DNA from: Lampris incognitus | Lineage: Eukaryota; Chordata; Actinopteri; Lampriformes; Lampridae | Length of the DNA: 64,000 nucleotides | Reading direction: 5' to 3' | Assembly: GCF_029633865.1 (NCBI RefSeq) | Contig: NC_079213.1 | Location: 94,835,016-94,899,015, forward strand | In this document: positions 43,797-54,836 of the stretch, in pieces | Layout: each line of letters starts with the position of its first letter | Numbering within the stretch: the stretch's first letter is position 1 | Program-made: the position numbers and the translations under genes | The notes under the pieces: generated by a model | What the model was told of the DNA's origin: nothing | Database searches by the model: none | What the model saw: the letters and a program-made list of their open reading frames with translations, nothing else

Positions 43797-45667
43797 CTGC
43801 AGACATATGACAGGTTTATGAGAGAGAGAAAGATGGAGAATTGAAAGAGGAGCAGGGAATGGTAAAATTTTGTGTGTGTGAGAGAGAGAGAGATAGAGAA
43901 GGGGGAGGGGTGAGGGCATTAGTCAATAGAGAATCCCATGTGTACAAGGGAAAATGCATATTATTGTTTCATTGTTAATCAAACAACAATGGCCCGTGAG
44001 CACAAAAGCACAAAGGCAATTAAAGGAAAGGAGGAGGGGAATTTACGTCAAATGGAGTGACTTCAGTGTTGTATTTCAGCAATTTCTTTCTGTATTCATA
44101 AATAGCAAATTGTGTCTCAGGACACGGACATGCACAATGTCAACATAATGACATTGTCTCTTCTTTCATCATTCTCTCTTCGATTTCCTGCAGGTGCACA
44201 TTGTGCCCAGTCTAAATCTGCCCCGCTTAACTTGCAAGTAAAGTTGTGGTAATATTGCACATTTTAATGCCACAAAGTTTGTTTTTTTTTTAGACCCCCC
44301 CCCCTTTTTTTTTCTTCCCAGTTGCACTAGGCCAATTGACTTTTCGCAGAGTACCGCCACAGAACAGTGCTTGTCCAATCCTACCTTAGCAACGGTTTCT
44401 ATGTGAGGGAGGTCCGTCAAGCTTTCAAACAGACAGCAAAATGCTGAAACAGTGTGCCTATGGGATCTGCAAATCGGATACTAGATATCTGACAAGTTTG
44501 GAGGGGGTGTAATTTTCTTTCCCTTCCCAAAACCCAGAACGCAAGAAGCACAATGTCGGCAATGGATCTGGCAGTATAGCAGACCCCATGGCCAGCTTAA
44601 TCCATCCAAAATCAACAAAAATACCCGCCTGCTCCAAGCTAAGCTTTCTACTAGCTATTATTGATAGCTAATACAGCTAACGTATTATTACTGCTACTTT
44701 TACCCGCACAATGATTATTACCATTATCAGCATATCAACGTATTACTAACAAAATAACATTATTAATGTACCTGATGAACGTAACCAGCTTAGTCTGTCG
44801 CCAGAGATACCTAATTTAATGATAGCTAATGACAGCTACCCACTAATATAACTTTGTTATGCTAGTCACAGGTTAGCCAGGTTCCACCTTTCATTTCAGA
44901 TCATAAAGACCTGCGGGGAGGGTCGGCTGGGATGGTCTCTGGCCAGTCTGACCTCCCCATATCCGGCCTATTTTAAATGTTTCTCCCCCTCTGTGAGCTC
45001 CAGGTGGGGACCGGCCATTCGGAAAAGTCATCCCACCGGCGGAGGCATCTTGTTTGCCTTATTTTGTTGAAAATACCGGTTCTGGTCAGAAGGTAAAAAA
45101 AAAAAAATCATGGGGCGGTTCCCCCGGCCCCGGGGCATGTCCCTTGCTGCCCTGCGACCCCAGGAACCCATACAGAACCCCTGAAAAAGCCTGGATAAAA
45201 GAACGCCACGGGGAACCTTGGCCAAAATCAACACTATAATATGGTGATGTTGACAATGGATTATTAAAAATATACCAATAATAGCTGAAATATTTAACTT
45301 ACCCAACAGGGCAAGAGCACAATTGGTCCACAATGTGTTTCAGAATTAGTTGATGGGGTTTCCCATTCTTTGATTGCGACCGGTAAGTTTTACCCTCAAT
45401 TACAGTCGCACCCGGCAGCCCGGAGTCCACGCAAGTCAGTTTTACTTTTACTATTCTGAATGCATTCCTCCTGTATACTGTAACCCCTTCTGCCTTTCAC
45501 GGGATGATATTAAGTATGAATTTCTCCAAAATACATCACTTATTTTCTCTGGGAATGCGCTGATTTCTTCCTTCATGTTTTGGGGTTTTCTGGCTACTTC
45601 CTGGATGGTTCTGAAAAGCTTGATGGGCATAGCAACAGTAACTAAAGGGGGGGTGGGACTTTGCGAA
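43797..45667. other. probable neurocan intron, no gene recognised
   Basis: A 40-50 bp scrap resembling the 3' end of family B (CCCAGTTGCACTAGGCCAATTG) lies near 44300-44342. No EGF-like exon could be found. Confidence 0.45.
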
Positions 45668-45936
45668 AGGTCAATTACCCTACTCTTCTGAGCCATCCCA
45701 GTCGCTGCTCTGCCCCCTCTGCCAATCCAGGGAGTGCTGCAGACTACCACATGCCTCCTTCGGTACATGTGGAGTTGCCAGCCGTTTCTTTTCACCTGAC
45801 AGTGAGGAGTTTCTCCAGGGGGACGTAGTGCATGGGGGATCACGCTATTCCCTCCAGTTCCCCCCCCCTGAACAGGCGCCCCGACTGACCAGAGGAGGTG
45901 CTAGTGCAGCGACCAGGGCACACACCCACATCCGGC
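45668..45936 (-). mobile_element. SINE family B, 3' two-thirds
   Basis: Matches the body and 3' end of family B (CAATTACCCTACTCTTCTGA to CACACACCCACATCCGGCTT). The tRNA-like head is missing and the right edge runs straight into a (CT)n patch. Confidence 0.85.
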
Positions 45937-46435
45937 TTCTCTCTCTCTTGCTCTCTCTCTCTGACACTGTCCCTCACCTGGTGGGACTCTGAGTGTTAAT
46001 CCACAGCAGAGGGAGCCTGCCAGAGAGGCAGTTTAGTCCAATGAAAAGCCCTTCTAATCAATTCAAATGACAACAATCCCAAGCACTGTCCTCAAAAGCA
46101 CAGAGCTGACTTCGTAATTAAGCCCTGTCAGGGTCCTGTCAGCACATCGTCTCCCCCCTTGTTCACCCCTCCATTTCAGCCCCCCCGCCCCCCTCTCATC
46201 TAATCCCTCATCTCTCTGGGGGTTAACTGTGACTGCGAGCTTGATGTTCAAAATGTGATGACACTCTGTGTGTGTTTCTGAGTTTGCGAGTCCATGTGTG
46301 TGTGTATGCATACATGCATGTGCCTCTATGTGTTTATGTCCTTTGTATGTGCACATGTATTTGCATTATGTGTGTGTGCTAATGTATGTGGATGTGTAAA
46401 GGGTAGTTAAGAGCTTACCTGTCAGCCAAGCTACC

Positions 46436-46441
<6 letters not shown>
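45937..46441. other. non-coding, nothing recognised
   Basis: (CT)n patch at 45937-45962 and GT-rich patches at 46266-46380. No gene. Confidence 0.45.

Positions 46442-46521
<80 letters not shown>
46442..46521. repeat. (CA)n microsatellite
   Basis: About 40 CA units. Confidence 0.97.
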
Positions 46522-46524
<3 letters not shown>

Positions 46525-46732
46525 GAGTATCAGGGAGCCTCAGTGCTCTCAGCTCTCTCTCTAACAAATCTGAAGTGACACCAGTAAATTGTGCAGTTCA
46601 AATTGGGCCGTATGGGGCCCTGCTTGGTATGCAGACAGTTACAGGCTAGCCAAAGAAAGGAGAGGAGAGGAAAGGAAAAGAGAGAAGGAAGAGAGGTAAA
46701 GAAAAAGTAAGACGAGAAGAGGAGATCAGATC

Positions 46733-47562
46733 ACAGGCTGTATTCATGAAGTATTTTATCTTAGCTCTAAGAGTACTCCCTAAAAATGTCTGCTGAGATC
46801 AGCTTTTACTGAGGAATTGGGTGACGTCTTAAGCTAAGAGGAGAGGGTTGAGAAGGGCCCAGCACATGTCCAGAGTCACCGCAGCCCACCACCTACCAAG
46901 TCCCCTCCATTGACAGCATCAGATACCATCTCGCGGGGCCCGCTTCTATCTGCAGCATATTCAGCGCAATTGGCTGCTGTAAACGCCAATCAATATCTGC
47001 AACATGTCCCTCCCTAGCTTCCTGCTTTTACAGGAAACATGTAACTGTGGAATCAAATAGTACTCTGCTAGCCGTTTCATGGGGTCTTTAACTAACTCTT
47101 GCACAATAACACTTGATAGGACCGCTTGATAGGGAGGAAGAAGCGATAGGACACCGGAGATATCACTGCTCAAACAGAAACAGAAACCAAATTGGATGCA
47201 AGACCAGCTTTTATTTCTTTCACAACTTCTCTATGAAAGGAAAGAAATAATCAAAGGTAAATTTTGACCTGTGATCAGTTTCCAGTCTAACAGCAGCGGC
47301 TGTTAATGGCAGCAGCCATCTCTGGTGCTGTTACAATTTGGTGTCAGTGCCTTAGGAGTGCTCTGGACTGCTAATGTTTTGCAGATTTAGGAGTTATCGT
47401 TTTAGAGCTAAAATGCTTCAGGAATCACTCTTCGCTAAAAAAAAAACATAGGGGTGGTAAAATTAGGAGTGACACGCCCATTATTTTTAGAATTCACTCC
47501 TAAGTTGGCCAGTTAGAGGTTACCTTTAGCCTTAAGATGTTTCATGAATACGGCCCAAGAAC
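46733..47562. mobile_element. candidate non-autonomous Harbinger-like element
   Basis: The left end GGCTGTATTCATGAAG and the reverse complement of the right end GGCCGTATTCATGAAAC form short inverted repeats ~830 bp apart. Both are followed inward by AATCTTAG/CTTAAGGCTAAA and TCCTAA-type subterminal motifs, as in fish PIF/Harbinger elements. No transposase or Myb-like frame is recognised. The target duplication is not clear. Confidence 0.45.
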
Positions 47563-48000
47563 AGGAGAGAGGATGACGGCAGTGAGAGGTGTTCACCTTT
47601 TAACCAGCTCCTCTCAACAGGCTGCCTTTGGCAAGTATATCCAAAAATATAAAGATCATTTTATTTCACATAGGAATGAGAGAGTGAGGGCTGCAGACCC
47701 TGAGCAGTTCATAGGCAGTCTCTTCCACACAGAGCTCTGCAGGTCTCTCTGAAACTCCCAGCAGCACAATGACAACAGTCCTCACCATGCTCTCCACCTG
47801 CTCATAGTGAGACACTTCCAAGGTGAAAACACACCTGTCAACTCTCTCTTTCTCTCCCTCACTTCCATCTCCTTGTGTCTCTTGTCAATCTTTCTCTTTC
47901 CGCCCTCAGTCTCTCTCTCTCTGTCTACCTCCCGCTCTCTAGTAGGCAGACACATTAAAGCATAACAGCCACTATATGAATTCTTCCAACAGTTATCAAT
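47563..48000. other. non-coding, nothing recognised
   Basis: A CT-rich patch at 47840-47940. No gene. Confidence 0.45.
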
Positions 48001-48475
48001 CAGAATCATGTTTATTGGCCATGTAGGTTTGCACATACTTGGAATTTGACTCCGGTTTCGTGGCTTGGACAGTTGGACGGTTTCTCTCAGTGTATTTAAC
48101 ATAGAATAACAACACAACAATCTTCAGATATATACACATAAGGATTGATGCTATACAGGTGAAATAAGAGGTGATAAAGTCCAATTGTGCAGAGGCTATA
48201 TCAGAGATGCTGAAATAAATGTTAATAATAATAATGATAATAATAAATCAATCTTATATTGCACTTTTCTAACACTCAAAGTCACTTTACAATAAATGGG
48301 GCGAAACAAGTCAACATAAACACAACACAAACATACAGGGATGGATGGGAAGGGGGGCTACGAGAGGGAGAAGCGGCAGCCACACGATGCCAGCAGTACT
48401 CTCCGACTTACACAGATACAAAAGGGCAAGAAAAACAAAAAACAACAAATAGATGTTAGCACTGCTACCATCTAT
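48001..48475. repeat. dispersed fish repeats next to the palindromic Tc1
   Basis: AATCATGTTTATTGGCCATG and the following ~170 bp resemble a widespread fish repeat. At 48220-48300, AATAATAATGATAATAATAA followed by AATCTTATATTGCACTTTTC resembles a reverse-oriented L2-like 3' end. Family names are not assigned. Confidence 0.5.
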
Positions 48476-48647
48476 TTGTTATATACACTACCGTTCAAAA
48501 GTTTGGGATCACCCAAACAATTTTGTGTTTTCCATGAAAAGTCACACTTATTCACCACCATATGTTGTGAAATGAATAGAAAATAGAGTCAAGACATTGA
48601 CAAGGTTAGAAATAATGATTTGTATTTGAAATAAGATTTTTTTTACA

Positions 48648-48807
48648 TCAAACTTTGCTTTCGTCAAAGAATCCTCCATTTGCAGCAATTACAGCATTGC
48701 AGACCTTTGGCATTCTAGCTGTTAATTTGTTGAGGTAATCTGGAGAAATTGCACCCCACGCTTCCAGAAGCAGCTCCCACAAGTTGGATTGGTTGGATGG
48801 GCACTTC
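48648..48807 (-). pseudogene. Tc1 transposase C-terminal fragment, left arm
   Basis: The minus strand reads SNLWELLLEAWGAISPDYLN then KLTARMPKVCNAVIAANGGF and DESKV with a stop at 48648. This is the C-terminus of a Tc1 transposase. It begins abruptly at the composite junction, so it has no start. Its mirror copy is at 49361-49520. Confidence 0.82.
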
Positions 48808-48864
48808 TTTGAGCAGATTGAGTTTCTGGAGCATCACATTTGTGGGGTCAATTAAACGCTCAAA

Positions 48865-49152
48865 ATGGCCAGAAAAAGAGAACTTTCATCTGAAACTCGA
48901 CAGTCTATTCTTGTTCTTAGAAATGAAGGCTATTCCATGCGAGAAATTGCTAAGAAATTGAAGATTTCCTACACCGGTGTGTACTACTCCCTTCAGAGGA
49001 CAGCACAAACAGGCTCTAACCAGAGTAGAAAAAGAAGTGGGAGGCCGCGTTGCACAACTGAGCAAGAAGATAAGTACATTAGAGTCTCTAGTTTGAGAAA
49101 CAGACGCCTCACAGGTCCCCAACTGGCATCTTCATTAAATAGTACCTGTTAG
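48865..49152 (+). CDS. truncated Tc1 transposase: DNA-binding domain only
   Basis: A 95-codon open frame starts MARKRELSSETRQSILVLRN, preceded by a leader TCAATTAAACGCTCAAA. It contains the first helix-turn-helix (YSMREIAKKLKISYTGVYYS), the basic linker RKRSGRPR and the second DNA-binding part (EDKYIRVSSLRNRRLTGPQL). It stops just after the palindrome centre. The catalytic DD34E core is absent. If expressed it would be a protein that binds transposon ends but cannot cut, a possible competitor of full-length transposase. That role is inference. No promoter evidence exists. Confidence 0.7.
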   Translation: MARKRELSSETRQSILVLRNEGYSMREIAKKLKISYTGVYYSLQRTAQTGSNQSRKRSGRPRCTTEQEDKYIRVSSLRNRRLTGPQLASSLNSTC

Positions 49153-49303
49153 AGCCTGTTTGTGCTGTCCTCTGAAGGGAGTAGTACACACCGGTGTAGG
49201 ACATCTTCAATTTCTTAGCAATTTCTCGCATGGAATAGCCTTCATTTCTAAGAACAAGAATAGACTGTCGAGTTTCAGATGAAAGTTCTCTTTTTCTGGC
49301 CAT
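49148..49303 (-). pseudogene. inverted copy of the transposase N-terminus, right arm
   Basis: From 49303 the minus strand repeats MARKRELSSETRQSILVLRN and AKKLKMSYTGVYYSLQRTAQ (one residue differs: methionine for isoleucine) up to the arm boundary. It then runs into the antisense spacer (to 49109) and stops. Confidence 0.85.
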
Positions 49304-49360
49304 TTTGAGCGTTTAATTGACCCCACAAATGTGATGCTCCAGAAACTCAATCTGCTCAAA

Positions 49361-49520
49361 GAAGTGCCCATCCAACCAATCCAACTTGTGGGAGCTGCTT
49401 CTGGAAGCGTGGGGTGCAATTTCTCCAGATTACCTCAACAAATTAACAGCTAGAATGCCAAAGGTCTGCAATGCTGTAATTGCTGCAAATGGAGGATTCT
49501 TTAACGAAAGCAAAGTTTGA
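49361..49520 (+). pseudogene. Tc1 transposase C-terminal fragment, right arm
   Basis: Mirror copy of 48648-48807, reading SNLWELLLEAWG to the terminal TGA at 49518-49520. One base differs in the last codons (TTTAACGAAAGC in place of the GAC form). Confidence 0.82.
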
Positions 49521-49679
49521 TGTAAAAAAAATCTTATTTCAAATAAAAATCATTATTTCTAACCTTGTCAATGTCTTGACTCTATTTTCTATTCATTTCA
49601 CAACATATGGTGGTGAATAAGTGTGACTTTTCATGGAAAACACGAAATTGTTTGGGTGATCCCAAACTTTTGAACGGTA

Positions 49680-49682
<3 letters not shown>

Positions 49683-49726
<44 letters not shown>
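49683..49726. repeat. (TA)n microsatellite
   Basis: About 22 TA units begin at the Tc1 target TA. A short TATATA lies on the other side of the element, so the element probably inserted into a TA run. Confidence 0.96.
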
Positions 49727-49729
<3 letters not shown>

Positions 49730-49736
49730 ATATATA

Positions 49737-49769
49737 GTAAGTAACCTGCTAAGTTAGCAGGTTACTTAC
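49737..49769. repeat. perfect 33-bp palindrome
   Basis: Arms GTAAGTAACCTGCTAA and TTAGCAGGTTACTTAC are exact reverse complements around a single G. Confidence 0.97.
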
Positions 49770-50830
49770 ATACATGCCTGAGGTAGATGAACATCGACAG
49801 CGTACCAGTATAGGTACAATGCACAGTACAGTATATACAATATGGTTGGATTTATTTGACAAAGTTAAGCATTCATTTGAATGAAAGCCCACCGAAAGAA
49901 ACTGTTTTTATATCTGGTTGTTAGGTTGCTCAAAGTAGCAAGCCGACCTCAACAGCACACTTACTGGCAGTGTGAGACTGAACAACACGCAGTCAAATTG
50001 CTCTGCACATCACACGGCGAATCCAACACAGTGAACCCCTTGTGCCCGCCAGGGAGCTAAGCTTACTTTTAGGACTTACATGAAAACATATTGAAAAAAA
50101 GGTGTTCTAGTGTAAAACACGGCCATGTCTGAAAAACAGGTACACGTGAAGGTAAATTCAATCAGACATCACACGAAGGCGTGCGTGTCACACAACCACA
50201 TAGCTGGTCTTTGCCTGACTAAGACGTGTGATTGATGAAATGGAGGCTGAGTGCATCTGCATGGCTATGGACATTAATCTCTCTCCGCTTCTCCCTACAG
50301 GACAACCCCAGAGGGAGCCGGCACAGCAGAGTAAATGAGAGAAAGAGAGACAGAGAGAAGGCGAAAGAGAGGTGAGGTAACGTATGAATACACCTGGGAA
50401 TGCATATGTGATTAAGGTAGGCAAGCATCGGTTGTCCAATTCAACACCCTTTGATACTCTTTGGCACAATTCAAGCCCTCATTGAAATTCATCGTTCATC
50501 CGCCAGTCTGTTTGACACGCAGTCACAGATTTCTCACCCAGTCTCCACGGGAGCTCACGAAAAACTGGACTTTATAAAAAGAGAGGCCTATTTTCAAAGG
50601 CACAATGACTCACCCCCAGGCAGGCAGAGGTTTTAACCCTTAACGGGACCAGATGACTGATTACTCACTTGTGCCACTGGCTTTGCAAAAGAGCTGCAGA
50701 GCGAGTGAGTGTATGGCACATAAATACAGTCTGGATATTCTTTCTTTGTGTCAACAACTCAGATAAACTTCATGGAGAAAGTTTTCATTCACAGAGAGGT
50801 ATGTCATATTTGCCTTTTTATTAAAAACTT
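49770..50830. other. non-coding, partly dispersed repeat
   Basis: 49770-50030 may continue the fish repeat seen at 48001-48200 (GAAAGAAACTGTTTTTATATCTGGTTG-type wording). The rest is unique-looking with a purine-rich patch at 50335-50375. No gene. Confidence 0.4.
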
Positions 50831-51258
50831 CCCCCCTTTTTCTCCCCAATTGTACTTGGCCAATTACCCTATTTTCCGAGCTGTCTCGGTTGCTGCTCCA
50901 CCTCCTCTGCCGATCTGGGGAGGGCTGCAGACTACCACATGCCTCCTCTGATACATGTGGAGTTGCCAGCCGCTTCTTTTCACCTGACAGTGAGGAGTTT
51001 CGCCAGGGGGACGTAGCACATGGGGAGGATCATGCTATTCCCCCCAGTTCCCCCTCCCCCCGAACAGGCGCCCCTACTGACCAGAGGAGGTGCTAGTGCA
51101 GCAACCAGGACACATTCCCACATCCGACTTCCCAGCCGCAGACACGGCCAATTGTGTCTGTAGGGACACCCGACGAAGCTGGAGGTAACACGGGGATTCG
51201 AACTAGCAATCCCTGTGTCGGTAGGCAGTGGAATAGACTGCCACGCTACCCGGATGCC
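50831..51258 (-). mobile_element. tRNA-like SINE family B, full length
   Basis: Minus-strand copy from CCCCTTTTTCTCCCCAATTG to the head complement GCTACCCGGATGCC, with B-box complement GGGATTCGAACTAGC. Confidence 0.87.
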
Positions 51259-51784
51259 CCAACATTTAACTGTGAAATATGTTCCTTTCATTAAATAAAC
51301 TTTTTGGCTCTGCGGCACATCAATTTGACATCCACAAAACAGAAGAAAACACCTTGGGAATGTAGTTGCCAACACCATTAAATCAGATCTGGCTAAAAAA
51401 CACACGTGAGAGCTGCCTAAAAAAACTAGTCATCGGTACCAAATGTTTATATTTCTGCTTGAGGGCACATAAATAATATCATTTGAGGATGTGGGACAAA
51501 GTCCTGCTGACTTCGCCTTGGTCAGGATTTAACACGATGTCTCGAGATGTGTGGTGGTGACCTTGCAGCAATAAGGTTAAGGTGACGACGTAAAAACAAC
51601 TTTGCTAGGTTAATAATTCCTGCAAGCTTCCTGCTTTGCTATTGCTCTATAATTCAAGGCACATAAAGAGCCACACTCATGCTGGACATTTTACATGATG
51701 CGTGGCAAATAGAGAACTGTTTGTCCTGCTCATTTATCGGTAGATCTTAATTGTCTTTCCACTCTGTGGACAGAGTGTAAAAGT
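51259..51784. other. non-coding, nothing recognised
   Basis: Unique-looking sequence. Confidence 0.45.
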
Positions 51785-51791
51785 ACACACA

Positions 51792-51860
<69 letters not shown>
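51785..51860. repeat. (CA)n microsatellite
   Basis: About 37 CA units with one AAAC interruption. It occupies the position of the internal TG run of the adjoining SINE copy. Confidence 0.96.
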
Positions 51861-51864
<4 letters not shown>

Positions 51865-51958
51865 GGACAATTTAGTGTGGCCGATTCACACAGAGGACAA
51901 CCTGGGATGACCCCCAAGGTTGGAGTACCCTGGGGTTTGAACCCAGGATCTTCATGCT
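51861..51958 (-). mobile_element. SINE-like family A, partial with internal deletion
   Basis: CTAGGGACAATTTAGTGTGG continues directly into CACAGAGGACAACCTGGGAT, skipping about 75 bp of the consensus. It ends at CCAGGATCTTCATGCTTG. The (CA)n run on its left is probably an expansion of the SINE's own dinucleotide patch. Confidence 0.8.
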
Positions 51959-52756
51959 TGCTATCTTTCCTTCTTCCACAAAATACACAAGATTGTGTTG
52001 GGGCATTGAGACACATTTTACTTGGTGACAGGTCTCCATTTCCCCATTAGAACAGCCTTTTTAAACCCTAACCCATACTCCCCAAAGCGGTGGGAGCCTG
52101 CTGCTGGTAAATGAGCAGTAGATTAGCATACCGTAGCGTTGGGGTTACTATTAGTCGGTCATGAAGTCACAACACGACTAATAGGGTCCAACTTCAGCAT
52201 GCCGTTGTCTTTTTCTCTGCTGGATGCTAACTCACTGTCCAAGATTCACCGTCGGCGCTACCTCACGGACACCATCCCGTACTGTTACTGTTTGACCACA
52301 TGGCAGCTGGTGCACTGAATCAGCATTTGGAGTGTGTCCAACTTGGCTTGTGTAGGTGGAGAGTTGGGTTTTTATCTACAGGAGCAGGGAGATGAAAGTC
52401 ACCGGAGGCTTCACAGAAACACAAGCTGGAGAAAAAAAGAAAAAAAAAAGAGCAAACACACAAACACTCAGGTCTAAATACGCCCTCAGTGAACACTCCA
52501 CTGTGGGGTCCAGACTGGCAGTCAGCCCAGAGTGTCCATGTGTCCGTGTGTGTTGTTTAAGGCTAGTGCCAGACCTTTAACTACACAATGGGAACAGGAG
52601 AACAGCACAGAACAAATGAGTGATAAAAAGGGGCAGGTTAATAGTGTACTATACATGTGTATGTGCATATGCCTGCATGCATATACACCTGTGTTCACAA
52701 GCACATACAGAACCCACATACTAGTGGCAAACAATTGAGAAATAAAAGGGACATGT
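51959..52756. other. non-coding, nothing recognised
   Basis: Contains a 10-bp inverted repeat (CTATTAGTCG at 52148-52157 and its complement at 52175-52184). No gene. Confidence 0.45.
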
Positions 52757-53017
52757 GGGGGTGTCCAGGTAGGGTGGCGGTCTCTTCTGTTGCTTACCAA
52801 CACGGGGATCCCGGTTCGAATCCTAGTGTTACCTCCGGCTTAGTCGGGCATCCCTACAGACACAATTGGCCGTGTCTGCAGGTGGGAAGCCGGATGTGGG
52901 TATGTGTCCTAGTCACTGCACTAGCGCCTCGAGCGACCGAGACAGCTCAGAAAATAGGGTAATTGACCAGATACAATTGGGGAGAAAAAGGGGGAAAAAT
53001 CGCCCCCCCTGCCCCAA
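52757..53017 (+). mobile_element. SINE family B with internal deletion and target duplication
   Basis: The head (GTGTCCAGGTAGGGTGGCGG, B box GGTTCGAATCC) runs to CACTGCACTAGCGCCTC. It then jumps to GAGCGACCGAGACAGCTC near the 3' end, missing about 170 bp. It is flanked by an exact 13-bp duplication, aaaagggacatgt, at 52744-52756 and 53018-53030. Confidence 0.9.
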
Positions 53018-53030
53018 AAAAGGGACATGT

Positions 53031-53670
53031 TGGATAATGCATATATACCTACATTCCCATGTATAAGCCATGAATAACAGAAGCAAGAAAGGCTAATATT
53101 CTGATTGGCTATCGATGTAATTCCCTTTTGTGAATTAGACAAACAGATGTACTCTTCTTATGTCTAAAAAAGCACATAAGGCGAGGAGAAAAGAAAAACT
53201 GAGCCGAACAAGTGCAGTAAAATAGAGGTGAGGGGAGGGCAGAAAAAAGAGGAAGAAGAGGGAAATGAAATAGAGACAGAGGACAAGTGAGGGAGAGAGA
53301 TGGAGCGAGCGAGCGGGCTAGAGAGACAGATAGGGACAAAGCTCAAAACCAAACAGACGTTTTTTTCCTCCTCCAGATCTTACAGCTCGTCTCTGCTGAT
53401 TTCCTCCGCCTCTCCCTGACAGTGAGGCTCAAAGCCCGACATCACATCAACCTCTTCAAATATTTAGACTTTATTCAAGTCTTGTTCTCTTTCTCCCCTT
53501 TCCTTGTGGGGCCGACGGGAGTAAGGGGGAACGCTGCAGTGATTAATATTCGCAGAGAGACGGAACGAACAACCGTTAGGAAATAAAAGGCCAAACTGAT
53601 TGGGTCGTTTATCCACATAACCAAGGGATATCTCTGTAGTATGGATTTCAGATCCCTTGTATAATGAAAC

Positions 53671-53671
<1 letters not shown>
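53031..53671. other. non-coding, nothing recognised
   Basis: A purine-rich patch at 53225-53340. No supported gene. Confidence 0.45.

Positions 53672-53738
<67 letters not shown>
53672..53738. repeat. (TG)n microsatellite
   Basis: About 33 TG units. Confidence 0.97.
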
Positions 53739-53740
<2 letters not shown>

Positions 53741-54760
53741 TGAGACTGTCGAAGAGTTTGATTCCATCATGTGAGTCCCCGTGTGACTCTCTTTGATGAC
53801 TGACAGCCCTGCATGCCATTTACAGGCAAAAGCGTGAGCAAGAGAGAGAGAGAAAGAGAGAGAGTGAGCGAGCAAGAGAGAGCACAAGAGAGAGTGCGAG
53901 AGAAAGAGAGAGAGCGAGAAAGAAATAAAGAGAATGGAGAGAATTTGTAGATAGCCAGAGACAGAAGGTGAGAATGTGAAAAGAATGCGAGAGCGGCCGT
54001 ATAATCACTAATGGTTATTGCTAGTGAAGTGTTGAGTAATGGAACAGCCTAATAGTGTGAACCTCACAATTAAGTGTAATGAATGTTATAGTAAAACAGT
54101 TCAAGACTGTAACATGAATGACTGTTGCCAGGCCGAAGACTAATTCTGCATAATTATCCAATAGACCTGTCTTGCAGAAGGATGGTGATGGAGGAACCAA
54201 AGGTGAAGGTGAGGACAGCATGCGGGCACGTGCGTGCACACGCACACACACACACACGCGCACAGGAATAATCCCCAGAGGGGTTCGAGCATCCACACAT
54301 CCACTTCACGTTTTTCTAAGGAGAATAATGCAGGCTGCAGGCTTTCAGTGTGTGGATGTGTGATTATTGTAAGGCCAAGATGCCCCCTACACACACACAA
54401 ATAAACATATAATTCATGTATTTCTGCGTGGACCACTGCCCGAAAAGTATGCAATTAAGTGCAAAGTGAGGACAGTATGCATACATACATACATACATAC
54501 TCTGGCATAATGTGCACACCCAGTCACGCATCGCTACACCCTGCCCAGTTTTCTAAGAGGTAGGAGTGGCTTGCATTCCCTTGGTATTTCATTAGCAACT
54601 GAGTGACAGTAAACTGAAAAAGTGAAGCAAAAAATGCATTAGTTCAAGCCTGGATTCAGCCCAACTAATTGGCCAGTTTTCCATTTACAAGTACAAAAGT
54701 ATTATAAACCACTGAAAAAGTCAAAAGTATGCCATCAGAAGAGGAGATAAAGTTTTTTTT
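53739..54760. other. non-coding, simple repeats
   Basis: GA-rich patch 53838-53935, CA/CG patch 54225-54265 and (CATA)n 54479-54500. No gene. Confidence 0.5.
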
Positions 54761-54836
54761 CCATTGATATACTTTATTGATCCCCATAGGGAAATTACGC
54801 TCTGCATTTAAGCCATCTGAGCCATGTAGCTAGGAG
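54761..54836. repeat. short dispersed fish repeat
   Basis: CTTTATTGATCCCCATAGGG followed by AAATTACGCTCTGCATTTAA is wording I associate with a widespread fish repeat. Name not assigned. Confidence 0.5.

Larger units (their letters stand above)
48486..49682. mobile_element. near-perfect palindromic Tc1 element with two 3' ends
   Basis: TA duplications at 48484-48485 and 49683-49684. Two 535-bp arms (48486-49020 and 49148-49682) are inverted copies with only a few mismatches by eye, separated by 127 bp. Each arm is composite. The outer ~322 bp is the 3' end of a Tc1 element (TIR CACTACCGTTCAAAAGTTTG plus the last ~53 transposase codons reading outward). The inner ~213 bp is the 5' leader plus the first ~52 codons reading inward. 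The junction is near 48808 within CACTTC/TTTGAGC. Neither terminus carries the usual 5' end. Confidence 0.9.

Noticed and set aside
52148..52184. Small inverted repeat CTATTAGTCG with 17-bp loop as a regulatory hairpin
   Set aside because: Ten-base arms in 64 kb are expected by chance, and there is no supporting context.
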